Positions 1-8,323 of a stretch of 13,667 nt of DNA are shown here, piece after piece. The stretch comes from a bacterium (GTDB lineage: Bacteria; Muiribacteriota; Ozemobacteria; Ozemobacterales; Ozemobacteraceae). The notes below the pieces were generated by a model, which was not told the DNA's origin, made no database searches, and saw nothing but the letters and a program-made list of their open reading frames with translations. The position numbers and the translations under genes were made by a program. The stretch covers positions 1 through 13,667 of the forward strand of contig JACPTH010000106.1 in the NCBI GenBank assembly GCA_016192885.1, written 5' to 3'. The stretch's first letter is position 1, and the number at the start of each line of letters is the position of its first letter.

Positions 1-110
1 AATGAACTTATTTCTTTTTCACAAAACCGTTTACTTATGATTTACAAAAAGCCGCCCCTTTTTTACGACTCCTTTATTAGTCAGAATTTGGAATCTAGAG
101 TTATGCGGTG

Positions 111-989
111 ATGAAAAATATTTCCTTATCTTTAACTGCAAAGAAAATTATCGAGGCTGTTGACAAGATGCCGTCTTTGTCGCCGACCGTTTCTAAGACG
201 ATACAAATTGTTAACGATATTACCGCTACGCCTAAACAGCTTATGGACGTAATAAAACTGGATCCCATCCTCACCGGAAAAGTTCTTAAACTAATTAATT
301 CCGCTTTCTTCGGGTTGCCTCAAAAAATTACGGCTTTAGATCGAGCTATCATATTAGTGGGAGTCAACACTATTAAAAACCTTGCTCTCAGCACGGCTGT
401 CGCGGGTTCTTTTTGCGACAACAAGAAAGTCGCCGCAAGGATCAATATGGAAGAGCTTTGGCTCCATGCTCTTGGTGTTGCGGTTACTTCAAAACTCATC
501 GCGAGGGAAATAAAAATTCCTCGTCCGCTTCAGGAAGAGTTTTTTATCGCAGGTTTGCTTCATGATATAGGTAAACTCCTTTTGGTCCAATATTTTCCCG
601 ATGAATATGCGGAGGTTGTTGACGAAATAAAAGTTTCGGGTGCGTCGATAATTGAGGTTGAACATAAGCGTTTTCAAGCAAATCATGAAGAAGTCGGTGG
701 TTTGTTGAGTGAAAAGTGGCGTTTGTACGATTCTTTAATCGAACCCATTGTTTCTCATCATTCTCCCAATTTTGATTCGTCCTCAACTCTAACCAATGTC
801 GTTTATCTTTCAAATATCCTTTGCATTAATAATGAAATTGGCTTCATTTGCGGGCAGATCAAAAGGGATATAGGCGAATCTATTTTAAAAAAAGTCGGAA
901 TAACAAGAGATCAAATCGAGTCCGTAATAAAAAAAATACCTGGAGAACTAGCTGAAGCCGCGAGGATTATAAAAATAGGAGACGATTAA
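111..989 (+). CDS. HDOD-domain signalling/regulatory protein
   Basis: A protein of about 292 residues that is almost entirely one HDOD domain. The N-terminal half carries the family's typical pattern (LDPILTGKVLKLINSAFFG, about residues 50-68, followed by the IILVGVNTIKNLAL stretch). An HD dyad lies in GLLHDIGK near residue 152, and a later HHSP motif is present. HDOD proteins are usually non-enzymatic or uncharacterised cytoplasmic signalling modules linked to motility, stress or cyclic-nucleotide responses. There is no attached receiver, GGDEF or EAL domain, so the input is unknown. I prefer the ATG at 111; an in-frame GTG at 108 is the alternative, and neither has a strong ribosome binding site. 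The stop is three bases before the next gene, so the two are probably co-transcribed. The family call is secure; the role is not. Confidence 0.9.
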   Translation: MKNISLSLTAKKIIEAVDKMPSLSPTVSKTIQIVNDITATPKQLMDVIKLDPILTGKVLKLINSAFFGLPQKITALDRAIILVGVNTIKNLALSTAVAGSFCDNKKVAARINMEELWLHALGVAVTSKLIAREIKIPRPLQEEFFIAGLLHDIGKLLLVQYFPDEYAEVVDEIKVSGASIIEVEHKRFQANHEEVGGLLSEKWRLYDSLIEPIVSHHSPNFDSSSTLTNVVYLSNILCINNEIGFICGQIKRDIGESILKKVGITRDQIESVIKKIPGELAEAARIIKIGDD

Positions 990-992
990 AAT

Positions 993-1889
993 ATGAAGGT
1001 TGTTTTTTGGGGATGCAGGGGGTCTACCCCTTGTCCCGGAGCCAATACCGTGAGATATGGCGGAAATACGAGTTGCATAGAAATCAGAAATTCGACGAAT
1101 GATATTTTAATTCTTGATGCAGGCAGCGGAATCAGGGAGCTTGGGATGAGCCTTTTACGCGAAATGCCGATCAAGGCGAGTCTTCTAATATGCCATACCC
1201 ATTGGGACCATATCCACGGTTTCCCTTTTTTTGCTCCAGCATTTATTCCAAAAAACAACATTCAAATTTTGGGTCCGGCGAAAATGGTGAGCAACAAATC
1301 AATCGGCGATGTCCTTGCCGAGCAGATGAACTATGCGTATTTTCCTGTCAGAACCGCGGAATTGCTTGGAAAAATAAGTTACATAGATCAAATGGCGGGG
1401 CGAGCCGACGTGGAGGGGTTCGACGTAAATTGCTTCCCATCGAACCATCCTATTTTAAGCATTGGAAGCAGAATAGAAGCGGACCGCAAGGTCGTAGTAT
1501 TCACCGGTGACCACGAGCCTTATCGAGATACGATTTACCCTTCGGACGATATGAGTGATGAGGCCGTCAGCGCCAGGGAGTTTGCGGCCCAACAAAACAC
1601 CATGCTTGAAGAAACAGCCAGAGGCGCTGATTTGCTAATTTGCGATTGTCAGTATACCGACAAGGAGTATGAAACCAAAATCGGCTGGGGACACTCTTCC
1701 GTCGGCCATTGCATAGATAGAGCAGTCAAAGCAGGCGTGAAAAAATTGGCGCTTACCCACCATGATCCCTTGAAAACCGACAATGATTTGGATGTCTTGG
1801 AAGCGGAAGCAAAAAAACGCATGGAAAAAGCATCCGGCAAATCAATTGAAGTGTTTTACGCGAGGGAGCAAATGATCGTTGAGTTGTAA
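993..1889 (+). CDS. Metallo-beta-lactamase-fold metal-dependent hydrolase
   Basis: A 298-residue MBL-fold hydrolase. The signature HTHWDH (H68, H70, D72, H73) binds the metals; further likely ligands are H152 (FPSNHP), D173/H174 (TGDHEP) and the histidines of the late LTHHDP motif. A GWGHSS motif near residue 228 is typical of the PhnP/RNase Z-like branch, which includes cyclic-nucleotide and phosphoribosyl cyclic phosphodiesterases. By homology it probably cleaves a phosphodiester, but the substrate cannot be read from sequence. There is no signal peptide, so it is cytoplasmic. The ATG at 993 is preceded by GGAGA at 978-982, which supports this start. It follows the HDOD gene by three bases, implying one transcript; a cyclic-nucleotide link between the two is plausible but is my inference. 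Confidence 0.9.
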   Translation: MKVVFWGCRGSTPCPGANTVRYGGNTSCIEIRNSTNDILILDAGSGIRELGMSLLREMPIKASLLICHTHWDHIHGFPFFAPAFIPKNNIQILGPAKMVSNKSIGDVLAEQMNYAYFPVRTAELLGKISYIDQMAGRADVEGFDVNCFPSNHPILSIGSRIEADRKVVVFTGDHEPYRDTIYPSDDMSDEAVSAREFAAQQNTMLEETARGADLLICDCQYTDKEYETKIGWGHSSVGHCIDRAVKAGVKKLALTHHDPLKTDNDLDVLEAEAKKRMEKASGKSIEVFYAREQMIVEL

Positions 1890-2072
1890 GCATGCATGCG
1901 GAATTGCTGTTTTGGGAGATTTTAAAAAGACACCTGAAGGGGTTCGTGATATAATTTTCCGATTCTCTTGAAAGGGGAAGCGAAAAGGAGTCGTAATCGT
2001 TAATCCATCAGCTTCTAGGTGCTTGCGGTGAGTTTATGTTTCCTAACGTTTCAGTAAATAAGGGGCCGTCTT

Positions 2073-3410
2073 ATGAAAATTCTTGAACACGCTTTTATCT
2101 TAACCTTTGGAAATGATCACCAGGTCATCGAGGATGGCGCAGTTGCATACGATCAAAATCAGATTCTAGGAGTAGGCAATTCGGACCAGGTTAGGCAACG
2201 GTTTCCGAATGCAGAGCGCCATAGCGCTAATGGCCGCGTTGTTACCCCGGGTTTGATTAACGCTCACATGCACTTGTATTCTACTTTTGCTCGGGGAATA
2301 ACTTTAAAAGATCCTCCCCCTGAAAATTTCGTTCAAATATTGGAACGGCTTTGGTGGCGACTCGATAGGGCCTTTTTCCAAGAGGATTTGTATTTTTCGG
2401 CGCTTGTTCCTCTTTTAGACGCCGTGAGAGGCGGGGTCACCACAATTATAGACCATCATTCCAGCCCGCATGCCCTTGGGGGTTCTCTCGACACCCTTAA
2501 AACAGCTTTTCATAAATGTGGATTGAGAGGATGTCTTTCTTACGAGATCTCCGATCGCGATGGAGCTTCTAGACGTGATGCGGCGATAGAAGAAAATGCC
2601 GCATGCCTAAGAGGGTTGAAACTTCATGACTCCAGGGATATTGCCGCACTGATAGGACTCCATGCGAGTTTCACCTTGGAAGACGGAACCCTTTTGCGGG
2701 TTTCTGAGCTTTCAAAAGCTTTGAAATGCGGAGTTCACATCCATGTCGCGGAAGATTACGCTGATTTAGCGGATGCTCGAAAAAGGGGGTTTCGATCCGT
2801 TGTTGACAGACTTCATAGATTCCATCTGACCGGCCCGGATAACATCTTTGCTCATTGCGTTCATGTGGATGATGTTGACATTCAGACTCTTGCTTTTACA
2901 AGGACAAATGTCGTTCATAACCCTCGCTCTAACATGGGAAATGCCGTTGGGTGCGCAAATATTGAAACCATGATGCGGGAAAAAGTCCACGTTACGCTAG
3001 GCACCGACGGTTTTTCGGTTAATCCCCTACAGGACTTGGCTGTTTCGAATATTCTTCATAAGCATCAATCGAAAGATCCGCGAAAAATTTACTCGGAGAT
3101 TTGGCGAATTTTATCGCATAATAACCCTGCGCTTGCAACCGCCGTGTTTAAACAGCCCATAGGAGTAATCGAGGAACATGCCGTCCCCGATTTCGTAATC
3201 TGGGATTACCGACCTCCAACGCCTATAACCTCTGAAAATACCCTAGGACATCTTCTCTTTGGAATTTCAAATTCGAGCGTTTTTTCCACAATATGCAAAG
3301 GTCGCACTCTTTACGAGAACCGGCGTTTTACCTTTATGGATGAGGAAGAAGAATTGGAAATAGCAAAAAGGTCAAGGGAATTAGCAAAAAGCCTTTGGGA
3401 GAGATTTTAA
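2073..3410 (+). CDS. ssnA: SsnA-type amidohydrolase (putative aminohydrolase)
   Basis: A 445-residue amidohydrolase-superfamily protein, close to the length of E. coli SsnA. Metal-site motifs are in order: TPGLINAHMH (H65, H67), VHIHVAE (H222, H224, E227), AHCVHV (H261, H264) and TLGTDG (D312), as in the ATZ/TRZ cytosine-deaminase/chlorohydrolase branch. Such enzymes hydrolyse an amino or halide group from a ring or amidine; the substrate of SsnA is not firmly established. SsnA belongs to the anaerobic purine/uric-acid catabolic cluster of E. coli and gut anaerobes, and the next genes (ygeY-, ygeW- and carbamate-kinase-like) support that identity over guanine deaminase. AGGGG at 2061-2065 sits 7 bases before the ATG. 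It opens the five-gene metabolic set; a 183-bp gap separates it from the MBL gene. Confidence 0.85.
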   Translation: MKILEHAFILTFGNDHQVIEDGAVAYDQNQILGVGNSDQVRQRFPNAERHSANGRVVTPGLINAHMHLYSTFARGITLKDPPPENFVQILERLWWRLDRAFFQEDLYFSALVPLLDAVRGGVTTIIDHHSSPHALGGSLDTLKTAFHKCGLRGCLSYEISDRDGASRRDAAIEENAACLRGLKLHDSRDIAALIGLHASFTLEDGTLLRVSELSKALKCGVHIHVAEDYADLADARKRGFRSVVDRLHRFHLTGPDNIFAHCVHVDDVDIQTLAFTRTNVVHNPRSNMGNAVGCANIETMMREKVHVTLGTDGFSVNPLQDLAVSNILHKHQSKDPRKIYSEIWRILSHNNPALATAVFKQPIGVIEEHAVPDFVIWDYRPPTPITSENTLGHLLFGISNSSVFSTICKGRTLYENRRFTFMDEEEELEIAKRSRELAKSLWERF

Positions 3411-3447
3411 ACAAACTTGAATCGTATTTAGAGTTCATTGAGTACAT

Positions 3448-3453
3448 AGGAGG
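3448..3453 (+). promoter_or_regulatory. Ribosome binding site that fixes the ygeY start
   Basis: A perfect AGGAGG lies four bases before the ATG at 3458. The open frame reaches back to a TTG at 3395, inside the end of ssnA, but that start has no ribosome binding site and would add an unrelated N-terminal extension. Confidence 0.75.
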
Positions 3454-3457
3454 TTTT

Positions 3458-4654
3458 ATGGACACAGGCATTGTTACCAAAATTAAAGAAGAAGTAAAGA
3501 AGCATGAGAATGCGATTGTTAAGTTCATGCGTGATATTGTCGCAATTCCCAGTTACGAATCAAAAATCGGAGATGTGGTAAATCGAATTAACCAAGAAAT
3601 GAAAAACCTTGGGTTTGACGAAGTTTTCGTTGACAAAATGGGGAACTCCGTTGGAAGAGTAGGATCAGGCACAACTAAAATCGTTTTTGATAGCCACGTT
3701 GATACCGTTGGAATTGCCGATCGTTCCCAGTGGAAATGGGATCCATTCCAAGGAAAGGTTGAAAACGGATTTCTTTACGGCCTTGGAGCTTGCGATGAAA
3801 AAGGGTCAACTCCGGGCATGATTTACGCGCTAAAAATCCTCAAGGATCTAAACCTTTTAAACGGGTTTTCCCTTTATTATTTTGGAAACATGGAAGAAGA
3901 GTGCGATGGAATCGCTCCAAATTCCTTGGTTGAAACCGAAAAAATCAAACCTAATTTCGTGATAATCGGCGAACCCACTTGCATGCGAATATATAGAGGC
4001 CATAGAGGTCGCGTCGAAATGAAAGTAACGACCAAAGGGCGGACATGTCATGCGTCCGCTCCGGAACGCGGCGAAAACGCCGTCTATAAAATGGTCCCAA
4101 TTGTACAAGAAATCAGCTCGATGAGCGAAAGGTTCAGGAACGACCCTTTCTTGGGGAAGGGTTCGATCGTCGTAAGCAAAATCGAATGCAAAACCCCAAG
4201 TTTGAATGCGGTTCCCGATGAGTGCACTATTTATCTTGATCGGCGTCTTACTTTCGGAGAAAATGAGAAAATAGCGATTGACGAAATTGAATCATTACCA
4301 AGCATGAAGCACGCGAAAGTGGAGGAATTGTTTTTTGACGCTCCTAGCTACACGGGGTTTACTTTCCCGGTCAGCAAGTATTATCCTCCCTGGGCTCTGG
4401 ACCCGAAACATCCGCTTGTACAAGCCGGAGTTGATGCGTTTAAAGCCGCGTATGACCAAAAGGAGCCGATAATAGACAAATGGACTTTTTCAACCAATGG
4501 AACCTACTGGATGGGAAAGGCCGATATTCCCAGCATCGGGTTCGGCCCTGGTAATGAGATCTATGCCCATACCGTAAACGACCAAGTTCCGCTTGACGAA
4601 GTCGTATCTTGTACAAGTTTCTATGCTTTCCTTCCCCTTTCGTTAAGAAAGTAA
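3458..4654 (+). CDS. ygeY: YgeY-type M20 family metallohydrolase
   Basis: A 398-residue M20 peptidase/deacylase-family protein, near the length of E. coli YgeY. Expected metal-site residues are visible: H80 and D82 in DSHVDTV, D113 in ACDEKG, E146/E147 in NMEEE, E172 in GEPT, and a C-terminal histidine in IYAHTVND. H198 (TCHASAP) begins the lid-domain motif. M20 enzymes cleave amide bonds of N-acyl or N-carbamoyl amino acids and small peptides with two zinc or cobalt ions. In the uric-acid cluster YgeY is thought to act on a ureido or amide intermediate; that role comes from context. The start at 3458 is chosen because of the perfect AGGAGG at 3448-3453. It lies 47 bases after ssnA. The fold is certain; the YgeY subfamily rests on similarity plus neighbours. 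Confidence 0.88.
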   Translation: MDTGIVTKIKEEVKKHENAIVKFMRDIVAIPSYESKIGDVVNRINQEMKNLGFDEVFVDKMGNSVGRVGSGTTKIVFDSHVDTVGIADRSQWKWDPFQGKVENGFLYGLGACDEKGSTPGMIYALKILKDLNLLNGFSLYYFGNMEEECDGIAPNSLVETEKIKPNFVIIGEPTCMRIYRGHRGRVEMKVTTKGRTCHASAPERGENAVYKMVPIVQEISSMSERFRNDPFLGKGSIVVSKIECKTPSLNAVPDECTIYLDRRLTFGENEKIAIDEIESLPSMKHAKVEELFFDAPSYTGFTFPVSKYYPPWALDPKHPLVQAGVDAFKAAYDQKEPIIDKWTFSTNGTYWMGKADIPSIGFGPGNEIYAHTVNDQVPLDEVVSCTSFYAFLPLSLRK

Positions 4655-4829
4655 TCTTTCGGCCGTCAACTGTCAGTTAATACCGCCGGCGACGCGAGGT
4701 TTCTTCTCTTTAGTTCGTAAAGGCAGGGTAAAGTTGGCGTCATTTAAAGAACGGAGTGCCAAGCGATCTCAATAACGAGGGCGTAATTTTGGGGTTAATT
4801 GACTATAAATTTAAAAGGAGTACAGATTT

Positions 4830-5822
4830 ATGAAAACCAATTTGCGTGGGCGCCATTTTATTACCGACCAGGAATGGAGTGTTGAAGAGCTCTGGACAGC
4901 TTTCGATCTCGCCTTTGAACTCAAGATGAAATTTGCTTTGGGTCAAAAAACCAAGCTATTGGAAGATAAAACCTTATTCATGATTTTCTTTGACAATAGC
5001 ACGCGGACCAGAAATAGTTTTGAGGCCGGAATGACCCAGCTTGGGGGGCACGCCCACTTCTTAACGCCCAATGTTATGCAAATCAGCCACGGAGAAAACG
5101 CAAAAGATACGGGCACCATTCTTTCGCGGTATGGGCATGGAATTGCGGTTCGGCATTGCGCCTATAAACAAGGCAACCCGTATATCCGCGAAATCGCAAA
5201 ATATAGCACATCGCCGGTTTTAAATATGCAATGCGACGAATTCCATCCTTGCCAGATAATGGCCGATTTCATGACCATTGTTGAAAAATTCGGGCGAAAC
5301 ACCAAAGGTTTAAAGATTGGCGTTAGTTGGACCTCGGCTCCAAATTACGTTCGACCGCTTTCGGTTCCGGTTTCGCTTATTCTTTTAATGCCTCGGATGG
5401 GGATCGACACCGTTCTAGCTTATCCGCCGGAATTCAAACTCCAACCCCAATTCGAAGAACTAGCTTCAAAAAATGCGGCCGGGGCCGGAAGCAAATTCGA
5501 AATTTCTCACCACCAGGAAGACGCCTTTCGCGATTGCGATATTGTGATTCCAAAGTCGTGGGGCCCGCTTGTACATATGGAAGAACAAAAACTTGATCAA
5601 AAAGCGGGTTTGGATCTTATTAAAAAATACCCATCATGGAAAGCCACCACGAAAATGATGGAATTAACCAATAAAAATTCTATTTACATGCATCCCCTTC
5701 CCGCCGACCGAGGTTATGAAGTTGAAGAAGCGGTTATCGATGGGCCTCATAGCGTAGTGTATGACGAGGCAGAAAATCGTCTTCACGTTCAAAAGGCCAT
5801 TATGGCTTTAACCATGTGCTAA
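4830..5822 (+). CDS. ygeW: YgeW-type knotted carbamoyltransferase
   Basis: A 330-residue aspartate/ornithine carbamoyltransferase-fold protein. The carbamoyl-phosphate motif STRTR is at residues 57-61, HPCQ at 139-142, and HPLPADRG starts at 288, in place of the HCLP of ornithine transcarbamylase. The motif context (STRTRNSFEAGMTQLGGHAH) and the adjacent ygeY and carbamate-kinase genes point to the YgeW class of unknown-substrate transcarbamylases. These are proposed to run in the catabolic direction, splitting a ureido compound to carbamoyl phosphate plus an amine. It appears shorter than E. coli YgeW, which I recall as just under 400 residues. AAGGAG at 4815-4820, 9 bases upstream, supports the start. 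A 175-bp gap before it could hold a promoter; TTGACT at 4799-4804 lacks a convincing -10 partner. Other catabolic transcarbamylases (oxamate, putrescine) are less likely alternatives. Confidence 0.82.
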   Translation: MKTNLRGRHFITDQEWSVEELWTAFDLAFELKMKFALGQKTKLLEDKTLFMIFFDNSTRTRNSFEAGMTQLGGHAHFLTPNVMQISHGENAKDTGTILSRYGHGIAVRHCAYKQGNPYIREIAKYSTSPVLNMQCDEFHPCQIMADFMTIVEKFGRNTKGLKIGVSWTSAPNYVRPLSVPVSLILLMPRMGIDTVLAYPPEFKLQPQFEELASKNAAGAGSKFEISHHQEDAFRDCDIVIPKSWGPLVHMEEQKLDQKAGLDLIKKYPSWKATTKMMELTNKNSIYMHPLPADRGYEVEEAVIDGPHSVVYDEAENRLHVQKAIMALTMC

Positions 5823-5826
5823 GGAT

Positions 5827-6798
5827 GTGAAACAATCAATGATGTATAAATCTGACAAACATAGCGTAGCGGTAGTTGCGGTTGGGGGAAATTCCCTCAT
5901 TCAAGATGATAAGCACCAATCCGTAGCCGATCAGTATAAAGCGGCTTGCAATACGATGGTTCACATTGCCGACATGGTCGAAGAGGGATTCACGGTTGTT
6001 GTAACGCATGGAAACGGGCCTCAGGTAGGTTTTATTCTACTTAGATCCGAACTATCAAGAGCGCAGATTCACCCGGTTCCGTTAGATTCCTGTGGAGCGG
6101 ATACCCAAGGAGCTATCGGTTATAATTTTCAAATGGCGCTCGGAAATGAGTTCAAAAAGCGCGGAATTAAAAAAGACGTTGTAACCGTCGTGACCCAATC
6201 CCTGGTTGATAAAAATGACCCTTCATTCCAAAATCCGACCAAACCTATCGGACAATTTTATTCCGAAGCGGTCGCAAAAGAACGACAAGCAAAAGAGGGT
6301 TGGAACATCATGGAAGATGCGGGCCGCGGTTGGCGAAGAGTGGTTCCTTCCCCTCTCCCGCTTGAAATCATTGAGGAATCTGCTATAAAAACCCTAGTGG
6401 GTAGCGGATTTATAGTTGTTGCCGTAGGCGGAGGGGGAATCCCCGTAATTCGAAACGAGGACGGTTTTTTGGAAGGGGTTGCGGCCGTAATTGATAAGGA
6501 TTATGCTTCATGTCTTCTTGCGACTAGGATAAGATCGGATCTTTTCGTTATTTCCACCGCCGTTGAAAAAGTGTATCTAAACTTCGGAAAACCTGATCAA
6601 AAGCCTCTTGAGAATGTTACCGTTGCGGAACTATCAAAATACCAGGCGGAAGGTCATTTTAAACCGGGATCGATGCTTCCGAAGATTAAAGCGGTTGTAA
6701 AATTCATTAAAGATGGGGGAAAACAAGCCATCATCACAAACCCGGAAAATTTGGCGCGGGCGGTAAAAGGGAAAGCCGGAACGCATGTTTTTCCATAA
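5827..6798 (+). CDS. Carbamate kinase (YqeA/ArcC family)
   Basis: Carbamate kinase of up to 323 residues, catalysing carbamoyl phosphate + ADP to ATP + carbamate, which decays to ammonia and CO2. Family motifs are clear: VVAVGGNSLIQ near the N-terminus, THGNGPQVG, DSCGADTQGAIGY, VVAVGGGGIPV, AVIDKDYAS and GSMLPKIKA. It follows the carbamoyltransferase by four bases, the usual pairing in catabolic transcarbamylase pathways, so the pair should convert a carbamoyl group into ATP. The start is uncertain: GTG at 5827 is too close to AAGG (5821-5824), while ATG at 5839 is 13 bases from AAGGA. Both give an intact domain. Within this cluster it corresponds to E. coli YqeA, but sequence alone cannot separate YqeA from ArcC. 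Confidence 0.93.
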   Translation: MKQSMMYKSDKHSVAVVAVGGNSLIQDDKHQSVADQYKAACNTMVHIADMVEEGFTVVVTHGNGPQVGFILLRSELSRAQIHPVPLDSCGADTQGAIGYNFQMALGNEFKKRGIKKDVVTVVTQSLVDKNDPSFQNPTKPIGQFYSEAVAKERQAKEGWNIMEDAGRGWRRVVPSPLPLEIIEESAIKTLVGSGFIVVAVGGGGIPVIRNEDGFLEGVAAVIDKDYASCLLATRIRSDLFVISTAVEKVYLNFGKPDQKPLENVTVAELSKYQAEGHFKPGSMLPKIKAVVKFIKDGGKQAIITNPENLARAVKGKAGTHVFP

Positions 6799-6840
6799 TT
6801 TCAGCGCCCTTTTTTTGAAAAATTGGGTTTAACAAAAGGA

Positions 6841-6845
6841 AAGGA
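6841..6845 (+). promoter_or_regulatory. Ribosome binding site for the PLP enzyme gene
   Basis: AAGGA lies 9 bases before the ATG at 6855. A nearer ATG at 6847 opens only a seven-codon frame that ends at 6870, so 6855 is the start. Confidence 0.55.
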
Positions 6846-6854
6846 AATGGCAAA

Positions 6855-8312
6855 ATGGGAAAATTTTTGAAACGATTTGAACTTAAATTTAACAAGGATG
6901 TCCTAAAGAGAACGGTTCAAAGATGCAGAGAAAAGGGCATTCTTATTCCGACATTTAAGCAAATGAAAAACCCAGGGCATATTCCGCAAAATGTTCTAAA
7001 CAAACTTTCAAAATTAGGGCTTTGGGATGTTGATCCTCTAAACCTTTTTCGAATTAATTGGCATAATGACATAAAGACGGGATTGTTCGGAAAGGTGAAT
7101 TATGTTGAGTTCCCGCGGGAACTTACCGGGGTTAAAGCGCGAATAATAGGGTTAACCGGTAAATTCTTTCCAACGGGAGCTCACAAAGTGGGAGCGGCTT
7201 TCGGGTGTTTGGTTCCGAAGCTGGTTACAGGGCAATGGCCTAGCACCGGAAATTATTGCCGCGGAGGAGCTTATGATTGCGCTCTTCTTGCTTCACCCGC
7301 CATTGCAATTCTTCCAAAGGAGATGAGCAAGGAACGCTTTGAATGGCTTCGAAAAATCGGTACAAGCGAAATTTTCGCGACCCCGGGTTGCGAATCCAAT
7401 GTAAAGGAAATCTATGACAAATGCTGGGAGTTGGTGAAAACCAGACGAAACGAAATAGTTATTTTCAATCAATTCGCCGAGTTCGGAAACCCCACTTGGC
7501 ATTATCATGTTACCGCCGGAGCGGTGGAGGAGCTTTACAAAAGCCTCAGGAAAGAGAAAAATCGCCTTTCCGCATGGGTTTCCGCCACCGGCTCCGCTGG
7601 AACTATTGGCGCGGGTGATTATCTTAAAAAGATTTCTTCCGATTGTCGAATTATTGCTTCTGAAGCCCTTCAATGCCCGACATTGCTTTCATGCGGTTTT
7701 GGAGGTCATCGAATAGAGGGAATCGGGGATAAACATATTCCATGGGTTCACAATGTTCGCAATACAGATTTGGTGACCGCAATTGACGATGAAAACTGCA
7801 TGAGATTGTTACGCTTGTTTAACGAATCGGAAGGGAAGGAATTGCTTAAGGAAGCGGGAATTTCCCAAGAACTAGTCGAATCCCTATCCCTACTTGGAAT
7901 CAGTTCGATTAGCAACATGCTCTCTGCGTTGAAAACGGCCAAATTCTTTGAATTCAACGAAAATGATATGGTGTTCTTACCTCTTACGGACTCCGCGGAA
8001 ATGTACGGCTCACGTCTTGAAGAACTTAATTTACATTTAGGTTCATATTCTCGCTTGGCTGCCCTAGTGGATTGGGAACGGTATTTACTTGCGGAAGGAA
8101 CGCAAAATATGCGGGAGCTAACCTATTACGATAGAAAGCAACTTCACAATTTTAAATACTTTACTTGGGTGGAACAACAAGGTAAAACAGTGGAAGAAAT
8201 CAACGAATTATGGGATCCGGAATTTTGGGAAGAAGCTTTTTCCCAAGCCGACATCTGGGATTCATATATCGAAGAATTCAACGCTCAGACCAAGGTGCTC
8301 GAAACTATTTGA
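6855..8312 (+). CDS. Fold-type II PLP-dependent enzyme (tryptophan-synthase-beta superfamily), not canonical YgeX
   Basis: A 485-residue PLP enzyme of the TrpB/cysteine synthase/threonine dehydratase fold. The likely Schiff-base lysine is K111 in PTGAHKVGAAF; the cofactor-ring loop is STGNYCRGG (N133), and the phosphate-binding loop is SATGSAGTIG (243-252). It sits where diaminopropionate ammonia-lyase (YgeX) would be expected beside ygeY, ygeW and carbamate kinase. It is much longer than YgeX (about 400 residues), and I do not see the YgeX lysine region (the FGLNAFKMLGGAYA pattern recalled from E. coli). The last ~100 residues (FTWVEQQGKTVEEI region, acidic and Trp-rich) are unlike YgeX and resemble uncharacterised 'PLP-dependent protein subunit beta' entries. 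A beta-elimination or ammonia-lyase reaction on the amino-acid product of the pathway is inferred. It starts 56 bases after the kinase. Confidence 0.82.
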   Translation: MGKFLKRFELKFNKDVLKRTVQRCREKGILIPTFKQMKNPGHIPQNVLNKLSKLGLWDVDPLNLFRINWHNDIKTGLFGKVNYVEFPRELTGVKARIIGLTGKFFPTGAHKVGAAFGCLVPKLVTGQWPSTGNYCRGGAYDCALLASPAIAILPKEMSKERFEWLRKIGTSEIFATPGCESNVKEIYDKCWELVKTRRNEIVIFNQFAEFGNPTWHYHVTAGAVEELYKSLRKEKNRLSAWVSATGSAGTIGAGDYLKKISSDCRIIASEALQCPTLLSCGFGGHRIEGIGDKHIPWVHNVRNTDLVTAIDDENCMRLLRLFNESEGKELLKEAGISQELVESLSLLGISSISNMLSALKTAKFFEFNENDMVFLPLTDSAEMYGSRLEELNLHLGSYSRLAALVDWERYLLAEGTQNMRELTYYDRKQLHNFKYFTWVEQQGKTVEEINELWDPEFWEEAFSQADIWDSYIEEFNAQTKVLETI

Positions 8313-8323
8313 AGAGAACTCTG

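Noticed and set aside
1890..1899. Palindrome GCATGCATGC right after the MBL gene stop
   Set aside because: Short alternating palindrome without a loop or T-tract; not a terminator and not clearly an operator.
3395..3457. Upstream TTG start for the M20 hydrolase
   Set aside because: It overlaps the end of ssnA and lacks a ribosome binding site, whereas ATG 3458 has a perfect AGGAGG.
4662..4675. Two heptad-like units (GCCGTCA, ACTGTCA) after ygeY
   Set aside because: Only two units and no inverted partner, so it is too short to call a member of the heptad family.
4709..4723. 15-base exact match TTTAGTTCGTAAAGG to 11827-11841
   Set aside because: One copy is intergenic and the other is coding in the pilin gene, with no flanking similarity; a chance match of this length in a window of this size is not surprising.
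4799..4810. Promoter-like TTGACT and TATAAAT before ygeW
   Set aside because: The two boxes overlap and cannot form one promoter; no properly spaced partner was found for either.
6805..6830. Weak CCC...GGG inverted repeat with T and A runs between the carbamate kinase and PLP genes
   Set aside because: The stem is imperfect and mostly A-T; it is not convincing as a terminator, and the genes look co-transcribed.
6847..6870. Seven-codon frame (MAKWENF) overlapping the start of the PLP enzyme gene
   Set aside because: It could be a regulatory mini-ORF, but its ATG is explained by chance in A-rich sequence and nothing else supports translation.
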